Source of the DNA: JBCBRD01 sp039819785
GTDB lineage: Bacteria > Pseudomonadota > Alphaproteobacteria > Rhizobiales > Hyphomicrobiaceae
NCBI GenBank assembly: GCA_039819785.1
Contig: JBCBRH010000051.1
Location: forward strand, 1-19,115
Direction of reading: 5' to 3'
DNA length: 19,115 nt
Shown here in pieces: positions 1 to 8,045 of the stretch. The notes under the pieces are model-generated. The model ran no database searches, had not been told where the DNA came from, and worked only from the letters and a program-made list of their open reading frames with translations. The translations under genes were made by a program, and so were the position numbers. Position 1 is the stretch's first letter, and every line of letters begins with the position of its first letter.

Positions 1-793
1 CCTCACCGGTCATCGCATGCGTTAAATCAAAAAACGCAGCTGCCAGATCATCATCGGGAATGGTCAGCCGTCCCTCAGCATGCCATCTGGCAAACGGCGT
101 TCCTGGTTCAATGGTCAATTGGTAAAGCGACAGGTGACCGGCAGCCAGACCGAGCGCTTCACCCAACTCATCTTCCCAAGCGGCCAAAGTCTGGCCTTCG
201 CGCGCATAGATGAGATCAAATGAAACCCGATCAAAAACATCATTCGCGATGCCAACAGCCCGCTTGGCTTCGTCCACCGAATGAACGCGCCCCAACCGTT
301 TCAAGTCATCGGTCCGCAACGCCTGCACACCGACCGAGACGCGGTTCACACCCGCTGCCCGATACCCGCGAAACCGCTCCACCTCGACCGACCCGGGATT
401 GGCTTCCAGCGTCACCTCCGCACCTTGTTCCAGGGCCCAGTGGTCTGAAATCGCCGCGATGATCCTGGCAACCGTATCGGCCTGCATCAACGAGGGCGTA
501 CCACCTCCAAAAAAGATACTGCTGACACGGCTTGGCCCGGTGCGGCGTCGCATCGTCTCCAGTTCTTGAAGGTAGGCCTTCAGAAACGCAGCCTCGTCCC
601 ATCCGCCAGTGCGTACGTGAGAATTGAAATCGCAATACGGACACTTCTGCGCACAAAAGGGCCAATGTACGTAAACGCCCATCGCCTCGGCGTCGGTCCC
701 AAGTCCCGTCCCAAGTTTCGTCTTGCCCAGGAGATCCCTCGGGCCAGCGGCGGCACCCGAAAGACCATCACTCATCTGTCCAGCATTACTCAT
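1..793 (-). CDS. hemW: HemW, radical SAM heme chaperone (partial, C-terminus off left edge)
   Basis: This is the N-terminal 264 codons of HemW, the coproporphyrinogen oxidase-like radical SAM protein that binds and inserts heme. The radical SAM cluster motif C-A-Q-K-C-P-Y-C is at residues 47-54, preceded by GVYVHWPF. Further on are FFGGGTPSLM, the LEANPGS segment and NRVSVGVQ, all typical of HemW. The LYQLTIEPGTPF stretch near the visible end is also conserved in the family. Full family members have about 380-400 residues, so roughly a third is missing beyond base 1. The ATG at 793 overlaps the end of rdgB by 8 bases (ATGAGTAA), which suggests translational coupling. It leaves 37 residues before the conserved core, so ATG at 775 or 682 are possible alternatives. 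It is the last visible gene of the rph-rdgB-hemW run. Confidence 0.93.
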   Translation of the reverse strand, partial: MSNAGQMSDGLSGAAAGPRDLLGKTKLGTGLGTDAEAMGVYVHWPFCAQKCPYCDFNSHVRTGGWDEAAFLKAYLQELETMRRRTGPSRVSSIFFGGGTPSLMQADTVARIIAAISDHWALEQGAEVTLEANPGSVEVERFRGYRAAGVNRVSVGVQALRTDDLKRLGRVHSVDEAKRAVGIANDVFDRVSFDLIYAREGQTLAAWEDELGEALGLAAGHLSLYQLTIEPGTPFARWHAEGRLTIPDDDLAAAFFDLTHAMTGE

Positions 794-1706
794 CGGCGCG
801 GCCCTGAACGCCTGGCGGATTGCGTGCAGAAAGTAAGGTCTGCGCCATGGCCCGCCATTTCGGTTCGATCCCGTCCACGGTGTCCGTGTTATTCAACCAC
901 GCCTGCATCGCCTCAAGAAACGGCTCAAGCGATGTCGTCTCCCAACCTTCGGGGTTTGACTGAAGATCAGCCCGCAGATATCCGATAAACGCCGCCAACT
1001 CAGGCCGTGTCGACAGGTTCGCAGCCGCAGCCTCAAGCCCTTCAGCCGCGTCTGAAGCCTTTGGGCCGCTTGGATCAGCCTTCGACAACCCGCTTAGACA
1101 CGCAGCTTCAAACAGATCAAACGCCCGCGCCCGATGCGACAAGGCATGCTTGCGGTCTGGTGCCATCTCACCAAACGTCAGGTCCTCGCCATCCGCCAGG
1201 AACATCGGGTCATAACCAAAGCCGTTTCCACCCCGTGGCGGCCAGACCAGATGTCCGAACACCTTGCCCTCAAAAACGTCCGTCGACCCATCCGGCCATG
1301 CAAGACACAACGCGCAGATGAAGTTTGCCCGCGGACCAGGCGCTGACCAGCCATGCCGTGACTTGACCTCCGTTGCGACCTTCTCCATCGCAACGGCGAA
1401 GTCCTTGGACGGCCCCGCCCACCGCGCTGAAAAAATACCAGGCGCCCCGCCCAGCGCATCGACCTCAAGCCCGCTATCGTCCGCAAGTGCTGGCAAACCC
1501 GACGCCGTCGCGGCAGCAACAGCCTTTAACCTCGCGTTACCGGCAAAGGTCGTCTCGGTTTCTTCAGGCTCAGGCAAATCAAGGTCGGCGGCGGAAACAG
1601 CATCAAGTCCGTAAGGCTTTATCAGGTGCTTGATCTCATACACCTTGCCCTTGTTATGGCTGGCCACCACGAGCCGCATGCCCGCATCCAGACGATGCAT
1701 TGCCAT
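786..1706 (-). CDS. rdgB: RdgB/HAM1-type XTP/dITP pyrophosphatase with C-terminal DUF7660-like extension
   Basis: RdgB hydrolyses non-canonical purine nucleoside triphosphates (XTP, dITP, ITP) to monophosphates, keeping them out of DNA and RNA. The nucleotide-binding SHNKGKVYEI is near residue 16. The signature ALADDSGLEVDALGGAPGIF is at about 74-91, GNGFGYDPMF at about 160, and SHRARAF at about 190. The family normally ends soon after this (about 200 residues), but this protein runs to 306. The extra region starts with a low-complexity linker. At about 233-294 it has an acidic/aromatic segment (LQSNPEGWETTSLEPFLEA, then W and PKWRAMAQ) that resembles small DUF7660 proteins. The start is uncertain: ATG 1706 is chosen, with GTG 1718, ATG 1700 and ATG 1679 in the same frame. 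The last begins directly at the conserved core. The gene lies about 29 bases after rph and overlaps hemW. Confidence 0.93.
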   Translation of the reverse strand: MAMHRLDAGMRLVVASHNKGKVYEIKHLIKPYGLDAVSAADLDLPEPEETETTFAGNARLKAVAAATASGLPALADDSGLEVDALGGAPGIFSARWAGPSKDFAVAMEKVATEVKSRHGWSAPGPRANFICALCLAWPDGSTDVFEGKVFGHLVWPPRGGNGFGYDPMFLADGEDLTFGEMAPDRKHALSHRARAFDLFEAACLSGLSKADPSGPKASDAAEGLEAAAANLSTRPELAAFIGYLRADLQSNPEGWETTSLEPFLEAMQAWLNNTDTVDGIEPKWRAMAQTLLSARNPPGVQGRADE

Positions 1707-1735
1707 TCCAACCGCCACTTTCGTTATGATTGCAC

Positions 1736-2449
1736 CTAACCGACCGTAAGCTTCTGCAACTGCACCAGTTCACCGATGCCTTTTTTCGCAAGACCCATGA
1801 GTGACCCGAAGTCATCCTCCGCAAAGGCAACGGTCTCTGCCGTCCCTTGGATCTCGACGATGCCACCCGAACCGGTCATGACGAAGTTTGCGTCCGCATC
1901 CGCGTTTGAATCTTCCGCATAGTCGAGATCGAGCACCGGCGAACCCTTATATAGCCCGCACGATACCGCCGCGACCTGGTCGATCAGCACACCGTCACCC
2001 ACCATGTCCCGCAATTTCATCCATTGAATGCAGTCATGAAGCGCGACCCAGGCTCCGGTAATGGCCGCCGTGCGCGTTCCACCGTCCGCCTGGATCACAT
2101 CGCAATCGACCGTGATCTGGCGTTCACCGAGCTTTTGCATGTCCACAACGGCCCGCAAGGAACGGCCGATCAAACGTTGAATTTCCTGCGTCCGCCCGGA
2201 AGGTTGACCTTTGGTCACTTCACGCCGCGTCCTGGAACTGGTGGCACGCGGAAGCATGGCGTACTCGCCCGTGACCCACCCTTTACCCTGACCCTTCAGC
2301 CAAGGCGGCACACGCTCTTCAAGGCTTGCTGCACACAACACGTGCGTATTGCCGAATTTGATCAGACAGGAACCTTCGGCGTGCATGGAGACAGCACGAT
2401 CGATGGAAACCCGCCGCAGTTCATCCGCATTGCGGTTAGAGGGGCGCAT
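1736..2449 (-). CDS. rph: Ribonuclease PH
   Basis: RNase PH is a phosphorolytic 3'-to-5' exoribonuclease that trims tRNA 3' ends, using phosphate and releasing nucleoside diphosphates. It forms a hexameric ring in the cytoplasm. Family features include the N-terminal MRPSNRNADELR and the EERVPPWLKGQGKGWVTGEY segment. They also include the basic SRTRREVTKGQPSGRTQEIQ region that binds phosphate and RNA, and DCDVIQADGGTRTAAITGA. From ATG 2449 the protein has 237 residues, the usual family length. A longer in-frame extension up to 2611 is open but unlike the family, so it is not used. It is the first gene of the minus-strand set rph-rdgB-hemW and is divergent from hrcA, a standard alphaproteobacterial arrangement. 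No strong ribosome binding site is visible. Confidence 0.96.
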   Translation of the reverse strand: MRPSNRNADELRRVSIDRAVSMHAEGSCLIKFGNTHVLCAASLEERVPPWLKGQGKGWVTGEYAMLPRATSSRTRREVTKGQPSGRTQEIQRLIGRSLRAVVDMQKLGERQITVDCDVIQADGGTRTAAITGAWVALHDCIQWMKLRDMVGDGVLIDQVAAVSCGLYKGSPVLDLDYAEDSNADADANFVMTGSGGIVEIQGTAETVAFAEDDFGSLMGLAKKGIGELVQLQKLTVG

Positions 2450-2462
2450 GGTGGAGTGCTCG
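2436..2462. promoter_or_regulatory. Imperfect CIRCE-like element across the rph start (tentative)
   Basis: The HrcA operator CIRCE is TTAGCACTC, nine bases, then GAGTGCTAA. Here TTAGAGGGG (2436-2444), exactly nine bases, then GAGTGCTCG (2454-2462) match 11 of 18 positions. The right half is good (7/9) and the left half poor (4/9). It covers the rph start codon and lies about 270 bases upstream of hrcA. Spacing and neighbourhood are suggestive, but the left arm is weak and chance is a real possibility. Confidence 0.2.
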
Positions 2463-2683
2463 ATATATATGTTGAAATAGGACAGGCCGTTGCAGAGTGG
2501 ACATAACCGAACGCGGTGGCGTTGCAAAGCCGCCAGATCGCTAACACATCTGATGCAACACACAGAATGGAGTGCCCATTGCACGTGCACCAGAGTTAGG
2601 ACACCCTGCACAGATCAAACCCCTTGGTGCATCATGTGGCTGCCAACCTAATGGCAGAACACAGTCGCAACCATCAGCTCAAA

Positions 2684-2713
2684 GACTTCAAGCCGCAAGA
2701 CTTCAAGCCGAGA
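2684..2713. repeat. 15-base tandem duplication in the hrcA leader
   Basis: GACTTCAAGCCGCAA (2684-2698) is followed directly by GACTTCAAGCCGAGA (2699-2713), so 12 of 15 bases repeat in tandem. It lies just before the chosen hrcA ATG at 2732. If translation began upstream (ATG 2651) it would encode DFKPQDFKPR. No function is apparent. Confidence 0.7.
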
Positions 2714-2731
2714 GATAACCAGATTGGCGCA

Positions 2732-3811
2732 ATGAGCCAGAACAGCATCAACGACCAGCCGAAAATCCAAAGCCTGTCTGAGTTGAACGACCGCTCACAG
2801 GCCATCCTGCGACAGATCGTCGAAAGCTATCTGTCAACCGGCGACCCTGTTGGTTCGCGCAATCTGGCACGCACGCTCCCACTGAACCTGTCACCGGCCT
2901 CAATCCGCAATGTCATGTCAGACCTTGAGGATATCGGACTGATCTTCTCGCCCCATACATCGGCAGGACGGATGCCGACGCAGTCGGGCTTGCGGATGTT
3001 CGTTGATGGGCTCCTGGAAGTGGGTGATGTCTCCGACATCGAACGCCAGCAAATCGAGACGCAGCTCAAGATCGGCCAACAAAAACCTGTCGACCAGGTC
3101 CTGAAGGAAGCCGGCGAGATGATATCCGGCCTCTCACATTGTGCCGGCGTGGTCCTCGCCGATAAACAGATCGAAAAAATCAAACACGTCGAGTTCGTCC
3201 CGATGTCACCGGGACAGGCCCTTGTGGTGCTGGTCGGCGAAAACCAAAACGTCGAAAATCGGGTGATCGACATTCCACAGGGCCTGCCCCCGTCGGCACT
3301 CATCGAGGCCAGCAACTACCTTAACGCGCACATCACCGGATTAACTCTGTCGGAGGCCCGCGCCCGCCTGCAAAATGAAATGACGGCTGCGCGCGCCGAA
3401 CTCGATGCGCTATCACAAAAAGTCATCCAGGCTGGGTTGGCCGAATGGTCAGGCTCGTTCGCCGACAAAAAAAGCCTGATCGTACGCGGCCAATCAAACC
3501 TGCTCAAAGACCTGAGCGCCGTCGAAGATCTTGAGCGTATCCGGAAGTTGTTCGACGATCTTGAATCCAAACAAGACCTGATCCAAATCTTAGGCTTGGC
3601 GGAGGATGGCGAAGGCGTAAAGATTTTCATCGGATCGGAAAACAAGCTGTTTTCGCTGTCCGGGTCTTCTTTGATCGTCGCTCCGTTCCATGACGACAGC
3701 CGCAACGTCGTCGGCGTCCTGGGCATCATTGGCCCGACCCGCTTGAACTACGCACGAATTATCCCGATGGTGGATTACACAGCCAAGCTCATCTCCCGCG
3801 TGCTGACCTGA
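2732..3811 (+). CDS. hrcA: Heat-inducible transcription repressor HrcA
   Basis: HrcA is the dimeric repressor that binds CIRCE operators upstream of chaperone genes and depends on GroEL for activity. The N-terminal winged helix is clear: LNDRSQAILRQIVESYLSTG, then PVGSRNLAR, SPASIRNVMSDLEDIGLI and PHTSAGRMPT. These are diagnostic. The GAF-like and dimerisation regions follow, and the C-terminus has GVLGIIGPTRLNYARIIPMV, also diagnostic. From ATG 2732 the protein has 359 residues, the usual length. In-frame upstream starts (2624 TTG, 2651 ATG) would add a non-conserved leader containing a short duplication, and they lack a convincing ribosome binding site. It is divergent from rph, with grpE 166 bases downstream. 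In many alphaproteobacteria HrcA controls groESL while dnaK and grpE use the heat-shock sigma factor. Which applies here cannot be read from the sequence. Confidence 0.96.
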   Translation: MSQNSINDQPKIQSLSELNDRSQAILRQIVESYLSTGDPVGSRNLARTLPLNLSPASIRNVMSDLEDIGLIFSPHTSAGRMPTQSGLRMFVDGLLEVGDVSDIERQQIETQLKIGQQKPVDQVLKEAGEMISGLSHCAGVVLADKQIEKIKHVEFVPMSPGQALVVLVGENQNVENRVIDIPQGLPPSALIEASNYLNAHITGLTLSEARARLQNEMTAARAELDALSQKVIQAGLAEWSGSFADKKSLIVRGQSNLLKDLSAVEDLERIRKLFDDLESKQDLIQILGLAEDGEGVKIFIGSENKLFSLSGSSLIVAPFHDDSRNVVGVLGIIGPTRLNYARIIPMVDYTAKLISRVLT

Positions 3812-3977
3812 GCTCGCAGCTGACTTGATTTCGCCCCGCTCGGACTGATACCCATGCCCGCCGAGCGCGAGGGCAACCGATCGAGCAAATCGCAGGTTCG
3901 AATGAAAACGGACACGGCGGAACGGTAAGCCTAAGACACCGAGACCAAACAAGACCCGACGGAGCATCGAAGCCAAC

Positions 3978-4826
3978 ATGGCCGACGAGACCAGACAGCA
4001 GCACAGCGATCAACCTGAAAAAACGACGGCGGACACGGCGAATGCCCCCGGCCAGACAGGGGTGACTGATCCCGTTGCAGATCCCAACGCTGAAGCGCGC
4101 GAACAGGCCAAACGAGACGCCATCGCGGATGCCGAACAAGAGGCTACCCGCCTCGCCGGAAGAGCAGGTGAACCTCGTCCAGCCAGCGTTTCAGACAATC
4201 CTGGGACATCTGGTGAAACCGGCGAAGCGCCGTTGGGTGTTGCTGAGCTGGAAGCCCAGGTCAGTGACTTGACCGATAGGCTCTTACGCGCACACGCCGA
4301 AATCCAAAACCTCCACCGCCGGTTGGAGCGCGACGTTGCCGACAGCCAAAAATACGGCATCACAAAATTCGCCCGGGACATCGTCACCATGACGGACAAT
4401 TTCGAGCGCGCGTTGTCGTCCGTTTCCGCCGAAGCGGCAGCCGAAAGCCAGGCGCTTGCGGGTCTGTTGGACGGCGTTCGAATGATCGAGAAGGAATTCC
4501 AAACCGTTCTGTCGAAACACCACGTGAAGCGGCTGAACCCGGCAAATGAGCTCTTCGATCCCCACAAGCACCAAGCTGTAATGGAAAAAGACGACGCCTC
4601 CGTTCCTGCCGGAACCGTCATCCAGGTGTTCCAGGCCGGATACGAGATCGACGATCGCGTCCTGCGCCCAGCCATGGTTGTCGTCGCGAAAGGCGGCGCC
4701 AAACCTGTCAAGCCGGTCGCATCTGAACCCCCATCCGACGACCAGGCTGCCAAAACCCAAACAGACCCATCTGAAGCCGGAGGGGACACCAAACCCGACA
4801 ACTCAAACGATGGCGCGGCAGCCTGA
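3978..4826 (+). CDS. grpE: GrpE, nucleotide exchange factor for DnaK
   Basis: GrpE is a homodimer that opens the DnaK nucleotide-binding domain to release ADP. The conserved core spans about residues 88-239. It has a long coiled-coil helix (ELEAQVSDLTDRLLRAHAEI, then QNLHRRLERDV) and a helical stretch with KFARDIVTMTDNFERAL. The C-terminal beta domain carries the family signature NELFDPHKHQAVMEKDD ... GTVIQVFQAGYEIDDRVLRPAMVVVAKG. At 282 residues it is longer than typical members (about 190-220). The excess is in a Gln/Glu/Ala-rich N-terminal 85 residues and an acidic, Pro/Asp-rich tail of about 40, both probably disordered. It is downstream of hrcA and convergent with alkB, with 16 bases between the two stops. 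Confidence 0.96.
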   Translation: MADETRQQHSDQPEKTTADTANAPGQTGVTDPVADPNAEAREQAKRDAIADAEQEATRLAGRAGEPRPASVSDNPGTSGETGEAPLGVAELEAQVSDLTDRLLRAHAEIQNLHRRLERDVADSQKYGITKFARDIVTMTDNFERALSSVSAEAAAESQALAGLLDGVRMIEKEFQTVLSKHHVKRLNPANELFDPHKHQAVMEKDDASVPAGTVIQVFQAGYEIDDRVLRPAMVVVAKGGAKPVKPVASEPPSDDQAAKTQTDPSEAGGDTKPDNSNDGAAA

Positions 4827-4842
4827 GGGACAAATGTAGCCG

Positions 4843-5583
4843 TTAACGGTCAGGGTTCTCGTCATCAGCGCCCGTCACCCGCCGCAGCGTCAGATTGATC
4901 CGCCCCCCATCCGGCGCGAGCAAATCTGACGTCCCCGGCATCACGCGATCGATCCCGTGGTAGGCCAATCGGGCCTCTCCGCCCAGCACAACGACATCGC
5001 CCGAGCGCAACGTCATTCGCGTTTTCGGGTCCTTGCGGCGACGCCCACCCACGTGAAAAACAGCATCATCGCCCAGAGAGATGCTGACAACGGGCGCATC
5101 GAAAACGGCTTCATCCCGATCAACATGGCTGCCGAGACGGGCCTTGCCACGATAAAGGTTAATCAGACACGCCTCCGGCTCGGGAGCATCTGGCGCCACC
5201 TCACGCCACAACGTGTGCAAAAGATCGAGCACCGGCGGCCAAGCAACACCCGTCACAGGGTGCTCAGCCACGTACTTATACCCAGTGCGGTCCGAAATCC
5301 AACCGAGCGCTCCGGCATTGGTCATCTGCACGCTGAACGGCTTTCCGGTTTTCGGCATCATCGGCGTGAAAAATGGCGCAATCTCAGCAACGCGATGCAC
5401 CCATGCCACCAGCTCCCGTTGCCCCGCAGCATCGAAATACCCTTGGAAGCTCTCAAATCCAGCTGGCCGTTCCTCGTCTCCAGCCGGCTGTTTCACGTCC
5501 AAAGTCATCGGTCCACACCCGGATTTGGTCTCGAAATCCATACGCGTATGTCGCTCGGCATCGTCGAAAAGTCGCAAAAGCAA
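4843..5583 (-). CDS. alkB: AlkB, Fe(II)/2-oxoglutarate-dependent DNA alkylation repair dioxygenase
   Basis: AlkB oxidatively removes methyl groups from 1-methyladenine and 3-methylcytosine in DNA and RNA, using iron, oxygen and 2-oxoglutarate. The ligands align with E. coli AlkB. H153-x-D155 (GSHVDRDE) and H209 (LAYHGI) bind iron; R228 and R234 (GRINLTLRR) bind 2-oxoglutarate. The region FSVQMTNAGALGWISDR and the SGDVVVLGGEARL segment match the substrate lid and core strands. The length is 246 residues against 216 in E. coli; the extra residues are mostly N-terminal. The start is uncertain: TTG 5583 gives MLLRLFDDAE, which resembles the E. coli N-terminus, while ATG 5541 or 5508 are alternatives. 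It sits alone on the minus strand between grpE and dnaK, divergent from dnaK. Confidence 0.95.
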   Translation of the reverse strand: MLLRLFDDAERHTRMDFETKSGCGPMTLDVKQPAGDEERPAGFESFQGYFDAAGQRELVAWVHRVAEIAPFFTPMMPKTGKPFSVQMTNAGALGWISDRTGYKYVAEHPVTGVAWPPVLDLLHTLWREVAPDAPEPEACLINLYRGKARLGSHVDRDEAVFDAPVVSISLGDDAVFHVGGRRRKDPKTRMTLRSGDVVVLGGEARLAYHGIDRVMPGTSDLLAPDGGRINLTLRRVTGADDENPDR

Positions 5584-5627
5584 CGGATTGTCGCGCCTTG
5601 AGGCAAAACTTATGCAGCACCCCAGCG

Positions 5628-5657
5628 TTGCACCCAGCCACTTCCTGACTATATAAC
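5628..5657 (+). promoter_or_regulatory. Candidate sigma-70-type promoter for dnaK
   Basis: TTGCAC (5628-5633) is followed after 18 bases by TATAAC (5652-5657), or after 16 bases by TATATA (5650-5655). This is a reasonable vegetative promoter about 130 bases upstream of the dnaK ATG and just beyond the alkB start. An alternative heat-shock-like CTTGAG (5597-5602) with CACCCCAG 15 bases later is weaker. Neither is proven. Confidence 0.35.
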
Positions 5658-5786
5658 CCGCAGCACGTTTTTAGCTCCAGGAGGCCGTGCCCTTCAGACT
5701 TGCGCGAGCAATGTCGCATCGGGGCATAAGGTGCCGGATACTCCGGGCCCAAACGGTCTGCCACAATACGAAAGGGAACTTCACCT

Positions 5787-7718
5787 ATGGCAAAAGTCAT
5801 CGGTATCGACCTCGGGACGACGAATTCCTGCGTTGCCGTTATGGAAGGCGGGAAGCCGAAGGTTTTAGAAAACGCAGAAGGCGCGAACACCACGCCGTCG
5901 ATCGTCGCGTTTACGGACGACAACGAAAAGCTGGTTGGTCTTCCAGCCAAGCGCCAAGCCGTCACAAACCCCACGAAGACATTTTTCGCCATCAAGCGCT
6001 TGATTGGTCGCCGTTTCGACGATCCGACAGTCAAGAAGGACATGGATTTGGTCCCCTACACGATTGTTGAAGGGCCAAACGGCGACGCGTGGGTTGAGTG
6101 CAATGGCGAGAAATACTCTCCGCAGCAGATTTCCGCGTTCATCCTTCAGAAAATGAAGGAATCGGCTGAAGCCAAACTCGGCGATACCGTCGACCAGGCC
6201 GTGATCACCGTTCCAGCTTATTTCAACGACGCCCAGCGCCAGGCAACCAAAGACGCCGGCAAAATTGCAGGGCTCGAAGTGCTGCGTATCATCAACGAGC
6301 CAACTGCTGCAGCGCTGGCTTACGGCCTGGATAAAGCCGAAGCCGGCAACCGCACCATTGCCGTCTATGACCTCGGCGGCGGCACCTTCGACATCTCGAT
6401 CCTCGAAATTGGTGACGGCGTTTTCGAAGTGAAATCCACCAACGGTGACACGTTCCTAGGCGGTGAAGACTTCGATATGGAGCTTGTCTCCTACCTTGCT
6501 GACGAGTTCAAAAAAGAAAACGGCATCAACCTGCGTGGCGACAAGCTGGCCCTGCAGCGCCTGAAGGAAGCCGCTGAAAAGGCCAAAATCGAGCTTTCGT
6601 CATCGTCCCAGACGGAGATCAACCTCCCGTTCATCACAGCCGACCAGTCAGGTCCAAAACACCTGACCATGAAGCTGACGCGCGCCAAGCTCGAGAGCCT
6701 CGTGGGCAAGCTGATCAATCGGACAAAAGCGCCGTGCGAGCAGGCCCTTAAAGACGCCAACCTGAAAGCAGCCGACATCAACGAGGTCGTGCTCGTCGGT
6801 GGCATGACGCGCATGCCCAAAGTGCAGGAAGTCGTCAAAAACCTCTTCGGCCAGGAGCCCCACAAGGGCGTTAACCCGGATGAAGTTGTTGCCGTTGGCG
6901 CTGCGATCCAGGCTGGCGTTCTCAAGGGCGAAGTGAAAGACGTCCTGTTGCTCGACGTAACGCCGCTGTCGCTGGGCATCGAAACGCTGGGCGGGGTGTT
7001 CACACGCCTCATCGATCGCAACACCACGATCCCAACGAAAAAGTCCCAGGTCTTCTCGACCGCTGAGGACGGCCAAAATGCCGTCACCATCCGTGTCAGC
7101 CAGGGTGAACGTGAAATGGCAACCGACAACAAACTGCTTGGCCAGTTTGACCTCGTTGGCATTCCTCCAGCCCCGCGCGGCGTGCCTCAGGTGGAAGTGA
7201 CGTTCGACATCGACGCCAACGGCATCGTGAATGTCTCGGCGAAGGACAAAGCGACCAACAAAGAACAGTCCATTCGCATCCAGGCCTCCGGTGGTCTCTC
7301 TGACGATGAGATCAACAACATGGTCAAGGACGCCGAGGCGCATGCAGCCGAGGACAAGGCCAAGCGTGAACTGGTTGAAACACGCAACCAAGCCGAAGCA
7401 ATGGTCCACGCCGTCGAACAGTCTCTGACCGACAACGGTGAAAACCCCAAAGTCGAGGAGATCAAAGGCGAAGTGGAAGCAGCCATTGCCGATACGAAAA
7501 CGGCATTGGAAGGCGAGGATCTAGAGCAGATCAAGACCGCAGTTGCGGCCCTGACGCAGATCTCGATGAAAATTGGCGAAGCTGTCTACCAGTCGTCTGA
7601 AGCCGAAGCCGCATCGGATGCCGCACGAGATGCGAGTTCTGATGCAGGCGATGGCCCCGATGAAAATGTCGTCGACGCCGACTTCGAAGAGGTCAAAGAC
7701 GACAAGAAATCGGCCTAA
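5787..7718 (+). CDS. dnaK: Molecular chaperone DnaK (Hsp70)
   Basis: DnaK is the ATP-driven Hsp70 that binds exposed hydrophobic segments with its partners DnaJ and GrpE. The nucleotide-binding domain shows all three Hsp70 signatures: GIDLGTTNSCVAVMEGGKP at the N-terminus, YDLGGGTFDISILEI near residue 194, and VVLVGGMTRMPKVQEVVK near 336. The interdomain linker is DVLLLDVTPLSLGIET. The substrate-binding domain follows, then the helical lid and a tail ending in NVVDADFEEVKDD, which matches the usual DnaK C-terminus. At 643 residues it is full length with no missing motif. The ATG at 5787 has a modest AAAGGGA about 10 bases upstream. It is downstream of a divergent alkB and upstream of dnaJ across a 327-base gap. 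Confidence 0.98.
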   Translation: MAKVIGIDLGTTNSCVAVMEGGKPKVLENAEGANTTPSIVAFTDDNEKLVGLPAKRQAVTNPTKTFFAIKRLIGRRFDDPTVKKDMDLVPYTIVEGPNGDAWVECNGEKYSPQQISAFILQKMKESAEAKLGDTVDQAVITVPAYFNDAQRQATKDAGKIAGLEVLRIINEPTAAALAYGLDKAEAGNRTIAVYDLGGGTFDISILEIGDGVFEVKSTNGDTFLGGEDFDMELVSYLADEFKKENGINLRGDKLALQRLKEAAEKAKIELSSSSQTEINLPFITADQSGPKHLTMKLTRAKLESLVGKLINRTKAPCEQALKDANLKAADINEVVLVGGMTRMPKVQEVVKNLFGQEPHKGVNPDEVVAVGAAIQAGVLKGEVKDVLLLDVTPLSLGIETLGGVFTRLIDRNTTIPTKKSQVFSTAEDGQNAVTIRVSQGEREMATDNKLLGQFDLVGIPPAPRGVPQVEVTFDIDANGIVNVSAKDKATNKEQSIRIQASGGLSDDEINNMVKDAEAHAAEDKAKRELVETRNQAEAMVHAVEQSLTDNGENPKVEEIKGEVEAAIADTKTALEGEDLEQIKTAVAALTQISMKIGEAVYQSSEAEAASDAARDASSDAGDGPDENVVDADFEEVKDDKKSA

Positions 7719-8045
7719 CGCAACGCCTTAGGCAGGACGATAATTTCGGCGGCACACAGCATCAAGGGCTCGAAGCATTCGGGTCCTTGCCCACCAAAGC
7801 TGCCAATGAAATAAATCGCCTGCCAATCCTAGCGGCCCGTATTGATGTTAGAACCGGTTTTTCGACCGCAATGGCATTGATGCGGGCCAACTCGGTTCAG
7901 TCTCAGGTTAGCCTCTTCGCACACCCACCGAGCCTGATACGGGGATCGATCTCGAAGCGGCCAGGCACGACCTGCATAAAGGTCGCCAGCCGCGGTTCCG
8001 TCCCAAAGCCTGGGACAAACAACGACAGAATTGGACGCAGGTCCC
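7719..8045. other. Non-coding gap between dnaK and dnaJ
   Basis: This 327-base gap has no convincing gene. At its left end GCCTAA and TTAGGC form a 6-base inverted repeat across the dnaK stop, without a T-run, so it is at best a weak or Rho-assisted signal. At its right end is the GTCCCA/TGGGAC/GTCCCA arrangement described separately. The gap is longer than usual for a dnaKJ operon, so dnaJ may have its own promoter. I could not identify one with confidence. Confidence 0.5.

Noticed and set aside
306..665. 119-codon minus-strand frame within the hemW region
   Set aside because: It is in a different frame from HemW, whose radical SAM motif and downstream conserved segments read through the same bases.
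4010..4801. Minus-strand open frame of 263 codons opposite grpE
   Set aside because: It mirrors the grpE coding sequence and has no recognisable domain; the plus-strand GrpE is certain.
5597..5626. Heat-shock sigma-factor promoter (CTTGAG-N15-CACCCCAG) upstream of dnaK
   Set aside because: The -10 part departs too far from the usual CCCCAT-type element; mentioned only as a weak alternative.
6491..7409. Two long minus-strand open frames (223 and 253 codons) opposite dnaK
   Set aside because: They lie fully inside the well-supported dnaK, have no family features, and long antisense frames opposite dnaK are a known artefact of its codon use.
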